From Shumkonia mesophila (lineage in GTDB: Bacteria; Pseudomonadota; Alphaproteobacteria; Rhodospirillales; Shumkoniaceae), in the NCBI RefSeq assembly GCF_026163695.1, contig NZ_JAOTID010000005.1:248001-312000 (forward strand): a stretch of DNA of 64,000 bases, read 5' to 3'. The position numbers and the translations under genes are program-made. Below the pieces are notes generated by a model. That model was not told the origin of the DNA. It did no database searches and was given only the letters and a program-made list of their open reading frames with translations. Shown one piece after another: positions 1 through 10,291 of this stretch. The first letter of the stretch is position 1; every line of letters begins with the position of its first letter.

Positions 1-1
1 C

Positions 2-223
2 GTAGTAGAAGAGAACGGACAGGCCGGCGTTAAGTTTCAGGACCTTGGTTTGACGGATGAAGCCGTCATTGCTGGCGGCTGCGCGCTAAAATTACAGGGT
101 GGATGTCAAGTGAGTCTGAATATGGACGATCTGGAAGCTCGCGAACTTGCTGTAGAAGTTTTTCGAGCAATGTACCCCCACTTAATTCGCCAGCCTCATA
201 AATCAGCTTGCCAAGAAGGCTGA
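2..223 (+). CDS. Possible C-terminal end of a gene entering from the left edge
   Basis: An open frame runs from the left edge for 73 codons and ends at a TGA at 221-223. Its translation reads like protein, with mixed charged and hydrophobic residues and no low complexity, and it is the only + frame open at the edge. It would overlap the convergent minus-strand gene ending at 66 by about 160 nt, which is unusual. Either this frame is spurious, or the minus gene extends unusually far into it. No family is recognised, and no start is visible inside the window except internal ATGs. Low confidence. Confidence 0.3.
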   Translation, partial: VVEENGQAGVKFQDLGLTDEAVIAGGCALKLQGGCQVSLNMDDLEARELAVEVFRAMYPHLIRQPHKSACQEG

Positions 224-692
224 AGTTTTCGGCAGATTCTTTGATCGCCTTCGTTGTTAGTGTTCGTTCGACGTGGCTCTGGAAGTCGTCAGTAGGAACA
301 TTCGGAATGAGTGTTCCTCCTAACATTTCATCATCGACGGTGGAAACGGTTGGAAGTTCATGTGCCAGTTTGTTGCGTACGGGATACCATCTGCTGGCGG
401 CGTTGCATCCAGACTTAAAAATCTTTTGCCTTACCACGTGCTTCTGCGGCAACTTGGCGTATTTTATGGCTGCCATTAACATGTCGCGTTTACCGTTGAA
501 TGCGCGGGCGGAAAAGAAGATGGGATCGGCAAGGCCATCTTTGATGTTAAGAGTCAGCGCAAACGCCGATGCTAGGGCGTGTTCTAGGCCAGCCCATGCG
601 GCAATAGCTTCACCAATGGCCTGATAGAGTGCAGGCCATTCCGCATCTATCTTGGGTTTTAAAGAATCCGGCGGGGTTTTTTTGGTAGACAT
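66..692 (-). CDS. HEPN-like hypothetical protein (208 aa)
   Basis: This 208-aa protein of unknown function is predicted mostly alpha-helical and soluble, with no signal peptide or membrane segment. Residues 106-111 read R-N-K-L-A-H. This fits the R-X4-6-H signature of HEPN domains, many of which are RNases in toxin-antitoxin and defence systems. An upstream conserved-looking block (W33, LEHAL, then SARAFNGKRD near 61-70) is the kind of helix that precedes this motif in HEPN-like proteins. The start ATG (690-692) overlaps the start ATG of the divergent 43-aa gene (691-693) inside a shared CATG. Base composition is AT-richer than the core genes to the right, suggesting acquisition. HEPN assignment is inferred from the motif and helical character only; RNase activity is not established. 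Confidence 0.6.
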   Translation of the reverse strand: MSTKKTPPDSLKPKIDAEWPALYQAIGEAIAAWAGLEHALASAFALTLNIKDGLADPIFFSARAFNGKRDMLMAAIKYAKLPQKHVVRQKIFKSGCNAASRWYPVRNKLAHELPTVSTVDDEMLGGTLIPNVPTDDFQSHVERTLTTKAIKESAENFSLLGKLIYEAGELSGGTLLEKLLQQVRELPDRPYSDSLDIHPVILARSRQQ

Positions 693-822
693 GACGAGTT
701 CCGATAAAAAGACCGACGATCAGAAGATGAATGAGGTGTTGAGGCGGATGCTCAACACACCGCCGAAGCCGCACAAGCCTAAACCGAAACAGGTGAAAAA
801 GACGGGAGGAAAAACTAATTAA
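691..822 (+). CDS. Small basic 43-aa protein (PPKPHKP type)
   Basis: This short gene encodes 43 residues. It has an acidic/polar N-terminus, a helix-like MNEVLRRML segment, then a proline-, lysine- and histidine-rich tail (TPPKPHKPKPK). Similar tiny proteins with an RML..PPKPHKP core recur in alphaproteobacterial islands; that is recollection of a pattern, not a search result. Its ATG at 691 overlaps the ATG of the divergent HEPN-like gene, so both starts share four bases. Its TAA (820-822) overlaps the convergent RhuM gene end by 8 nt. No strong ribosome-binding site is visible. The tight packing on both sides argues that this is a real gene. Function is unknown; a role as partner or antidote of the HEPN-like protein is speculative. 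Confidence 0.6.
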   Translation: MTSSDKKTDDQKMNEVLRRMLNTPPKPHKPKPKQVKKTGGKTN

Positions 823-1810
823 TTCGTCTTGTGCCGTCGAGATTTTTATCGCTTATGCGCATCCGTTGCCGGTACTTTTCAAACTCCCTCTCGGCGTGCT
901 CTTGTGCCCTTTTCGCAAGGTAATTTTTGTATTCCCTGAACACTGGATACCCCTGCACCTCAAGCAACTCGTCAAATTTCTGACTAAGTTGTTCCATGGT
1001 GAGTTGGTGTCCCGCAATGGCCCTGGATTCAACAAAAAGAAGGAATTGTTCGCAAAGCAAATGCAGAGAATATAGTTCGTCCGGGTTTAAATAGTTTTTT
1101 CCAATTTTTGCGTCCGCCTTAGTGGGTCTTCCAGTTTTGGTAGAGGTAAGCCCCATAAAATCCTTCATCCCATCAGCGCGCCGCAGGACGATTTCTGCCG
1201 ACACAGATTCGGTTATGGCGTAAGTAAATTTGTCCTGCAACTTAGCGTAAAATGTTTTTGTGGCAGGCGCTCCGCTATCGTAATCGCTTGATGAGATTTT
1301 GAAACAGTCCCGAACCGACTGGTAGATGTTCTTTTCCTGTGTGCGAAGCCGCCTGACATTTGCCGCCAGCTTTTTCAGAGCGTTTGGATCGTCGGATAAT
1401 CGACGTTCATTTAGGGCATAGCCGTCAGTGATGTAGGCTTTGAGTATGCTGGTCGCCCATTGGCGGAACCGCGTGGCCTCCCGCGAACTAACGCGATAGC
1501 CGACCGAGATAATGACGTCTAGGTTATAGTGTAAGATACTGTAATTCTTACCATCTTTGGCAGTTGCTCGGAATTTCCGGGTAACTGAGGCTTCGTCAAG
1601 TTCCCCATCACGGAATATTTTTTGGATGTGCTCAACGATTGTGTTGGACGCTCTCCCGAACAATTTGGATAGCTGCTCGACGCTGGCCCACATCGTCTCG
1701 TGCATAGGGTCAAGACTGAGGTCAATTGAACCGACATCGCTGCCTTGGTAGGTAACGAGGTCGAACGACATTTGCGCGGGACGTTTTGGCGGAGTCTTTT
1801 TGACAGCCAT
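815..1810 (-). CDS. RhuM-family protein
   Basis: This 331-aa protein matches the RhuM (virulence RhuM family) architecture. The N-terminal part carries a MWASVEQLSKLFGR segment followed by a KNYSILHYNLDVIISVGYRV segment. The second resembles the BRO/KilA-like DNA-interacting modules seen in phage and island proteins. The C-terminal half is helical and charged. RhuM was named in Salmonella pathogenicity island 3, but its molecular function is not established, and family members sit in islands, prophages and restriction loci. I prefer the ATG at 1808-1810 over the in-frame start at 1828 because a G6 tract lies 4 nt upstream of it. The neighbourhood (HEPN-like gene, transposase, AT-rich composition) supports an accessory origin. 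Confidence 0.85.
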   Translation of the reverse strand: MAVKKTPPKRPAQMSFDLVTYQGSDVGSIDLSLDPMHETMWASVEQLSKLFGRASNTIVEHIQKIFRDGELDEASVTRKFRATAKDGKNYSILHYNLDVIISVGYRVSSREATRFRQWATSILKAYITDGYALNERRLSDDPNALKKLAANVRRLRTQEKNIYQSVRDCFKISSSDYDSGAPATKTFYAKLQDKFTYAITESVSAEIVLRRADGMKDFMGLTSTKTGRPTKADAKIGKNYLNPDELYSLHLLCEQFLLFVESRAIAGHQLTMEQLSQKFDELLEVQGYPVFREYKNYLAKRAQEHAEREFEKYRQRMRISDKNLDGTRRIN

Positions 1811-1914
1811 GTTTCCCCCCGAAGGCAATGTAGGGAGAAGTCTGACTCCGCTATAACTCCCGAGTCAACTGACGCAAGAATTTCCTGAATTGGTGTCGCG
1901 TAAGAAGCGGCTTG

Positions 1915-2844
1915 CTAGTACGCTCCGACACCAACCCGCCGATAGGTGAGGCGCTTGCCGGCGATGCCTTCAAGGGCTTTCTTGGTGCGCTCGGTATCGT
2001 CCAGTTTGCGGGTGTTGTACCTGAAATCAAATTCCGCGAGATAGCGGCTTAGGTGCTTCTCTCCGCAGTGTTGGTAGATGCCCTTCATGCCGCGCTTGAA
2101 GATCGAGAAGAAGCCTTCGATGGTGTTGGTGTGCGCCCACTTGCCGATGGCCCACTGGTGGATGCTGTGATTGACCGACCAGTGCTTGTGGAACTCGCGG
2201 CCGACCGGCTTGTAAACGTTGGCCTCATCAGTAACGAGGGTGGATTTGCGGTGGGCGTTCTTGACCAGGATATCGCGTACCTGATGTGACGTGACGCGAT
2301 CCACATGGAAGGAGCGGGCGCTGCCGTCACGCTCGACCAGGGTAACGACCTTGTACTTGTGGCCGAGGCCCTGGATTTTCTTCCAGCCCTTCTTGTTGAC
2401 GAACTTGTATTCGCCGGGGCCGGTATAGGTTTCGTCGGCTTCGATGATCTTTCCCCTGCCGCCCATGGGGCCGGGATCGTCGTCCTTCATGGCTTCGCGG
2501 ATGCGATGGGCCATGAACCACGCGGTCTTGTAAGTGACGCCAAGGGTGCGGTGGAGTTGGTGGGCGCTGAAACCCTTCTTGGATGAAGACAGAAGGCGGG
2601 TTGCCAAGAGCCACTTGTGAAGCGGGATCTTGGAGCGCTCAAAGACGGTTCCGACCGTGACGGTGAACTGCTGACGGCAGGCGTTGCATTGATAGAGGCC
2701 GGGACGGTGGGACTTGCCGGTGAGATGCGAGGCTTCCGTACTGCCGCAATGGGGGCATATGGGGCCATCGGGCCAGCGTTGGGCCTCAAGGTACTCACGG
2801 GCCTTGTTTTCGTCCTGAAAGATGGGGTCGGTAAGGTCGCACAT
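1915..2844 (-). CDS. IS1595-family transposase
   Basis: This is a 309-aa transposase of the IS1595 (ISXO2-like) group. An N-terminal zinc ribbon is visible with cysteines near 30, 33, 53 and 56 (CPHC and CNAC). A helix-turn-helix-like region (GFSAHQLHRTLGVTYKTAW) follows. The catalytic domain shows an ADET motif (D137), a TDEAN motif (D206) and a HTNTIEGFF motif (N240/E243), matching the DDE/DDN triad of the family. The reading frame is intact, so it could be active. Its ATG lies 2 nt after the stop of a 64-aa gene (2847-3041), implying translational coupling. I could not identify convincing terminal inverted repeats in 1829-1914 or 3042-3130, so the ends of the element are not set. Confidence 0.93.
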   Translation of the reverse strand: MCDLTDPIFQDENKAREYLEAQRWPDGPICPHCGSTEASHLTGKSHRPGLYQCNACRQQFTVTVGTVFERSKIPLHKWLLATRLLSSSKKGFSAHQLHRTLGVTYKTAWFMAHRIREAMKDDDPGPMGGRGKIIEADETYTGPGEYKFVNKKGWKKIQGLGHKYKVVTLVERDGSARSFHVDRVTSHQVRDILVKNAHRKSTLVTDEANVYKPVGREFHKHWSVNHSIHQWAIGKWAHTNTIEGFFSIFKRGMKGIYQHCGEKHLSRYLAEFDFRYNTRKLDDTERTKKALEGIAGKRLTYRRVGVGAY

Positions 2845-2846
2845 GG

Positions 2847-3041
2847 TTAAGCCTTTGGCATTGTCTCGGCATACGTACGTAATAGGTCCGCAACCTTCAG
2901 AAGCGCTTCCCGTGTCACAAGGCAGTGATAATCGCCCGCGTCGGTTGTCAAAACGAGAACTCGCGTCTTTGCCTGTCCTGGCTCGGGTAGAACTCTCACC
3001 TCCTGAAGATGATGGAGTTCGGTACTTTCTGTCGGGCTCAT
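2847..3041 (-). CDS. Small protein coupled to the IS1595 transposase (64 aa)
   Basis: This 64-aa protein has a charged N-terminus and a compact C-terminal part with alternating hydrophobic residues (TRVLVLTTDAGDYHCLVTREALL). I do not recognise the family. The start is the ATG at 3039-3041: AGGAG lies 7 nt upstream, whereas the longer in-frame start would be a TTG at 3098 that is also the first triplet of a TTGACA promoter element. The stop lies 2 nt before the transposase ATG on the same strand, so the two are probably one operon. It may be an accessory gene of the insertion element, for example a regulator of transposition, or a host gene that the element abuts. Confidence 0.6.
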   Translation of the reverse strand: MSPTESTELHHLQEVRVLPEPGQAKTRVLVLTTDAGDYHCLVTREALLKVADLLRTYAETMPKA

Positions 3042-3069
3042 CGGATGGCTCCTATCTGCTGACGATAGA

Positions 3070-3098
3070 AACCTATTCCACATGCCCTGCTTTGTCAA
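3070..3098 (-). promoter_or_regulatory. Predicted sigma70 promoter for the IS1595-linked operon
   Basis: On the minus strand a perfect TTGACA (3093-3098) is followed after 17 nt by TAGGTT (3070-3075). The predicted start site lies about 20-30 nt upstream of the AGGAG site and ATG of the 64-aa gene. The -35 is consensus and the -10 is weak. Confidence 0.5.
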
Positions 3099-3132
3099 GT
3101 ATATAAACGCCCCGAATCGGGCGGAACGGCGT

Positions 3133-3147
3133 GAACATTTGCCGAAC
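3133..3147. promoter_or_regulatory. LexA operator (alphaproteobacterial SOS box)
   Basis: The sequence GAAC-N7-GAAC (GTTC-N7-GTTC on the other strand) exactly matches the alphaproteobacterial LexA consensus. It lies about 120 nt upstream of the recA ATG, consistent with SOS control of recA. Confidence 0.8.
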
Positions 3148-3191
3148 TCGTTTAAATTTATCGTTTCATATCAATGGCATGACTAAACCGC

Positions 3192-3219
3192 TTGCCAACG
3201 AGAACATTTCGTGTACATT
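3192..3219 (+). promoter_or_regulatory. Predicted recA promoter with second, imperfect SOS box
   Basis: TTGCCA (3192-3197) and TACATT (3214-3219) form a plausible -35/-10 pair with a 16-nt spacer. Between them sits GAAC-N7-GTAC (3202-3216), one base from the LexA consensus. A repressor bound here would block polymerase directly. The two boxes share the run GAACATTT. Confidence 0.55.
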
Positions 3220-3267
3220 CGAGCGCGTTGCATCCGGAACGGCCCTGTGGAATAAGAGAGGCAGCCC

Positions 3268-4356
<1,089 letters not shown>

Positions 4357-4372
4357 GGCGGTACGAGATCGG

Positions 4373-4407
4373 GGGGCGCGGCGCCGGGAAGGGCCGCGCC
4401 CCTTTTT
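4373..4407 (+). terminator. Rho-independent terminator after recA
   Basis: A 10-bp GC-perfect stem (GGGGCGCGGC, 4373-4382, with GCCGCGCCCC, 4393-4402) is closed by a 10-nt loop and followed by five T residues. Confidence 0.9.
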
Positions 4408-4509
4408 CGTTGCGCGTTTGTGGACAGAACGCCGCTTGCACGGTAAAAGCGTTCGGGCGCCGGGGAGGCGTTTCCTTCGTGTCACTGAACCCTAACGCAA
4501 GTCGTGGCC

Positions 4510-7158
<2,649 letters not shown>

Positions 7159-7170
7159 GCACAAGGTTCG

Positions 7171-7250
7171 ACACAGAGACACAGAGCGCACGGAGAAGAA
7201 GCGATTGCGCGCGAAGCGCATCGAAAACCTTCTCTGCGTCCTCTGTGTTA
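7171..7250. repeat. Imperfect inverted repeat of the ACACAGAG type
   Basis: The spacer after alaS contains ACACAGAG-rich sequence (7171-7198), matched in inverted orientation by CTTCTCTGCGTCCTCTGTGT (7229-7248). The centre is GCG-rich and itself palindromic. Similar CACAGAGGACACAGAG sequences are dispersed between genes in many environmental proteobacteria (recollection). A second, smaller dyad (GCGCAAAGGA, 7288-7297, with TCCTTTGCGT, 7327-7336) follows. Confidence 0.6.
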
Positions 7251-7436
7251 AAGCCCTTTTTCAGATAGCCGGTGGTCCGGGCCGTTGGCGCAAAGGAATT
7301 TACCGCGGGTCTGTGCCTTCGCCGTGTCCTTTGCGTAAGGGCTTGGAATTTTCCAGGCCGATCACCACGTGTCTCCCTCACACATGCAAATTTTCGCATA
7401 TGGCGGGCCGGCGACGGCCCGCCCAGGGAGAGCGCG

Positions 7437-8078
7437 ATGGACGCTGGGTTGTGGAGGCGGCTGGGCTATCCGCGCCGCCTGCGGGACGGCAGCACCGCCG
7501 TCCGCTCCGGGCTTTTCGGCGACTGGTATCGGCTGCAGCCGGACCAGTTCGAGCGCTATGCCGACGGCTATGCCAGGCCGTGGCACATCGACGTGCTGCG
7601 GGATTTCGGCTTCGCCGTCGGCGCCATGCTTCTCTTCGTGTTGCCGGATGGCGCTGGCCTGCCTGCCTTTTTTGTCTGCAGCGGCGCCGGGCTCCTGAAA
7701 TGGGCCGTCAACACCCATGAGCGGGCGGTCCGGTTCGCGGCGGAGTTTCGCCCGCTCCGGCAGGTCGAGGTCCACGACCGCGCGTGGTCGGGATACGAGC
7801 TCTGCGTGATGGCGCACGGCAACCGGCTGGCGCCGGTGTGGGGAGCGTATTTTCTGTTCTTCGGATGGCGAACGGCCGACGTCTTCCCGCACTCGTTCAT
7901 GCAGTTCGCGCCGTTCCTGGGATGGCCGGCCTACGCCGTGCTCGCCGCCATCTGCTTTGCGGGGGCGGGCGCCCTGCTGGCCATTCGGGCCTACTACAGG
8001 ATGACCCGGGGCCATAGCCTTTCGCCGGAAAACATCGTGAGGACCGAGGCCGGGGCGTCGTTCGCCAACCTCCCCTGA
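7437..8078 (+). CDS. Membrane protein of unknown function (213 aa)
   Basis: This 213-aa protein has hydrophobic segments near residues 57-70, 133-145 and 158-184, so it is probably an inner-membrane protein with two or three spans. The N-terminal 50 residues are soluble and rich in aromatic and arginine residues. No catalytic motif is evident and I do not recognise the family. The ATG at 7437 is chosen because AGGGAGA lies 6 nt upstream; a longer frame upstream runs through repeat sequence and is unlikely to be translated. The stop is one base from the end of the convergent cyclophilin gene, and no terminator fits between them. Confidence 0.7.
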   Translation: MDAGLWRRLGYPRRLRDGSTAVRSGLFGDWYRLQPDQFERYADGYARPWHIDVLRDFGFAVGAMLLFVLPDGAGLPAFFVCSGAGLLKWAVNTHERAVRFAAEFRPLRQVEVHDRAWSGYELCVMAHGNRLAPVWGAYFLFFGWRTADVFPHSFMQFAPFLGWPAYAVLAAICFAGAGALLAIRAYYRMTRGHSLSPENIVRTEAGASFANLP

Positions 8079-8079
8079 T

Positions 8080-8628
8080 CTACTTGGCGTCGGCGGCCAC
8101 CTGCATGCGGACGATGCGGTCGGGGTCGTCGACCTCGCCGTTGCGGCTGGATTCGCCGCGCTTGATCTGCCCAACGTACTGCATGCCCTCGACCACCTTG
8201 CCCCACACCGTGTACTGGCCGTCCAGGTGGCTGGCCTTGGCGAAGCAGATGAAGAACTGGGAATCGGCGCTGTCGGGGCTGGCCGAACGGGCCATCGAGA
8301 CGGTGCCGCGCACGTGCGGTTCCTTCGAGAACTCGGCCTTCAGCTTGACGCCCGAGCCGCCGGTGCCGTCGCCATCAGGGTCTCCGGTCTGGGCCATGAA
8401 GCCGGCGATGACCCGATGGAAGACCAGGCCGTCGTAGAACTTCTTGCGGACCAGCTCCTTGATGCGGGCGACATGGTTGGGCGCCAGGTCGGGTCGCATC
8501 TCGATGACCACCCGGCCGGATTCGAGATCCAGGTAAAGCGTGTTCTCGGGATCGGCGGCGGCGGCGCCGGTGGACGCCAGAACGGTGGTTGCCAGCACGG
8601 CGGCCAGTAGGGGACGCAGCTTCGCCAT
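8080..8628 (-). CDS. Periplasmic cyclophilin-type peptidyl-prolyl isomerase
   Basis: A cyclophilin catalyses cis-trans isomerisation of prolyl bonds in secreted proteins. The 182-aa product starts with a signal peptide (MAKLRPLLAAVLATTVLAS, cleavage after GAAA), so the enzyme should be periplasmic. The cyclophilin core is clear: FYDGLVFHRVIAGFMAQTGDP, then GTVSMARSASPDSADSQFFI and LDGQYTVWGKVVEGM. The catalytic Arg is in FHRV, and Gln/Phe are in SQFFI. I chose the ATG at 8626-8628 because AGGA lies 6 nt upstream; an in-frame extension upstream has no signal-peptide character. The gene stands alone; MeaB lies upstream on the same strand about 100 nt away. Confidence 0.95.
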   Translation of the reverse strand: MAKLRPLLAAVLATTVLASTGAAAADPENTLYLDLESGRVVIEMRPDLAPNHVARIKELVRKKFYDGLVFHRVIAGFMAQTGDPDGDGTGGSGVKLKAEFSKEPHVRGTVSMARSASPDSADSQFFICFAKASHLDGQYTVWGKVVEGMQYVGQIKRGESSRNGEVDDPDRIVRMQVAADAK

Positions 8629-8730
8629 CGTCATTCCTTTCCTCATTTCTTCGTCAGAACGAATGCGGCCGGACCCTACCACGACCCACCGCCCCGGGAC
8701 CAGCCCGCATGGCTGCAAATGGGGTCGGAA

Positions 8731-9714
8731 TCACGGGGCGAGAAGGCGCTTCAGGATATCGGCGGCGCCATCGGCCGGCTCCAGTTCGCCGGCCATCACC
8801 TGGCGTTCGAGCTCGGCCATCCAGCGGCGGCTGCGGGCGTCGCGGCGCAAATGGTCGCGCAGGCCGTCCTCGACCGCTTCCCACAGCCAGGCCCGGGCCT
8901 GGGCGGCCCGGCGCGCGGCGATTCCCTCGGGGCCGGCGTGGGCGTCGCGGAACGCCAGGATGGCCTGCCAGACCTCGGCGATGCCGGTGTCCTCGAGGGC
9001 CGAGGCCAGGAGGACGGGCGGCCGCCACAGGGCCGATCGCGGCCGCACCAGACCGAGCGCGCTGGCATAATCGTCGCGGATGCGCCGGGCGGCGCCGGCC
9101 AGCTCGCCGTCGGCCTTGTTGACCACGACGATGTCGGCCAGTTCGACGATGCCGCGCTTCAGGCCCTGCAATTCGTCGCCGCCGCCCGGCGCGATCAGCA
9201 GGATGAAAAGGTCGGAAAGATGGGCGACGGCGCCTTCCGACTGGCCGGTGCCGACGGTCTCCACGATGACGACGTCGAATCCCGTCGCCTCGCAGGCCAG
9301 GACGGCCTCGCGGGTCCGCCGGGCGACACCGCCCAGCGCGCCGCCGGAGGGCGACGGGCGGACGAAGGCGCGGCCGCCCTGCACCAGGCGCTCCATGCGG
9401 GTCTTGTCGCCCAGCAGCGAGCCGCCGGTGCGCGGGCTCGACGGATCAACCGCCAGCACGGCCAGGCGACGGCCGGCTTCGAGGATGTGCAACCCGAGGG
9501 CCTCGATGAAGGTGGACTTGCCGACGCCGGGGGCCCCGGAAATGCCGATGCGTACCGCGCCCCCGGCCTTGGGCGCGATGCGTCCGAGCAGGCGGCGGGC
9601 GGCGGCGCGGTGGTCGGCGCGGGTCGATTCCAGCAGGGTGACGGCGCGAGCCAGCGCCCGGGTGTCGCCGCCTAGAAGACCGTCCGCCAGATGGTCGGGA
9701 TCGGGTGCCGCCAT
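8731..9714 (-). CDS. meaB: MeaB/ArgK-type GTPase chaperone of methylmalonyl-CoA mutase
   Basis: MeaB is a G3E-family P-loop GTPase that gates cofactor loading and protects adenosylcobalamin-dependent methylmalonyl-CoA mutase (and, in some bacteria, related mutases). The product of about 327 aa shows Walker A GAPGVGKST, the VDPSSPRTGGSLLGDKTRM switch region, ETVGTGQSE (switch II) and the NKAD guanine-specificity motif. A C-terminal helical dimerisation arm follows. The start is ambiguous: an ATG at 9714, or a TTG at 9729 that overlaps the stop of the upstream gene as TTGA. No mutase gene is adjacent, so the partner must be elsewhere. The upstream 142-aa gene is on the same strand and may be coupled. 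Confidence 0.95.
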   Translation of the reverse strand: MAAPDPDHLADGLLGGDTRALARAVTLLESTRADHRAAARRLLGRIAPKAGGAVRIGISGAPGVGKSTFIEALGLHILEAGRRLAVLAVDPSSPRTGGSLLGDKTRMERLVQGGRAFVRPSPSGGALGGVARRTREAVLACEATGFDVVIVETVGTGQSEGAVAHLSDLFILLIAPGGGDELQGLKRGIVELADIVVVNKADGELAGAARRIRDDYASALGLVRPRSALWRPPVLLASALEDTGIAEVWQAILAFRDAHAGPEGIAARRAAQARAWLWEAVEDGLRDHLRRDARSRRWMAELERQVMAGELEPADGAADILKRLLAP

Positions 9715-9725
9715 CGCAAAGGCCG

Positions 9726-10154
9726 TCAATGGGGCTTGCGGCGCGGCGTCCCGCCGGCCGGTGGCGCCGGGTCGGTGCCGAGCATCATCTTTTCTGCCAG
9801 CGCGCGCAGGCGCTGGCGGTCCTTGGCCGGCAGCTCCTCGATGGCGCGCGCCTTGTCGCGCCGAACCTGCATGGCCTGGCGGATGATGTCTTCGCGGGTG
9901 GGCTTCGGGGGCGCCGCCTCGGCGGCGTCGGCCTCGGCTTTATCCGGCGTCTTGGCCGGGACCGGGGCCTGGGCCGGCCCGGCGACGGCCGCGTTCATGT
10001 GGACGGCGGCCTGTTTCATGGCGGCTGCGGCCTCGCCCATCTCGGTGGCGGCATCCTTCAGTTCGGCGGCGGCGGCCTTTTTCGGCCCGGCGGCGGGCTT
10101 CTTCTTTGCCTTGGCCCGCTTGCCCTTGAACAGCCTGGAAAGCCATTTGGCCAT
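9726..10154 (-). CDS. Lys/Ala-rich hypothetical protein upstream of meaB (142 aa)
   Basis: This protein has a strongly basic N-terminus (KGKRAKAKKKP), a long Ala/Glu/Lys helical segment likely to be extended or coiled, and a charged C-terminal region (TREDIIRQAMQVRRDKARAIEELPAKDRQRLRALAEKM). No signal peptide or membrane span is seen. The start ATG at 10154 has GGGGA 5 nt upstream. The stop abuts the MeaB start on the same strand, suggesting co-expression. I do not recognise a family; the composition would fit a nucleic-acid- or membrane-surface-associated protein, but this is only inference. Confidence 0.6.
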   Translation of the reverse strand: MAKWLSRLFKGKRAKAKKKPAAGPKKAAAAELKDAATEMGEAAAAMKQAAVHMNAAVAGPAQAPVPAKTPDKAEADAAEAAPPKPTREDIIRQAMQVRRDKARAIEELPAKDRQRLRALAEKMMLGTDPAPPAGGTPRRKPH

Positions 10155-10291
10155 GAACGTCCCCGCCTGACGATTGATCGGCCCGCCCATCCTAGCGGTT
10201 TCGCCTTGCCGGTGCCACCCGGACGGGCGGGCGGGCGCTTTCATGAAAATTTGTCTGGCTCTCGGCGCGATCCCTTTCATATGCTGCCGCC

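Noticed and set aside
1829-3130. Terminal inverted repeats of the IS1595 element
   Set aside because: I compared the spacers on both sides and found only short, unconvincing matches, so no ends are claimed.
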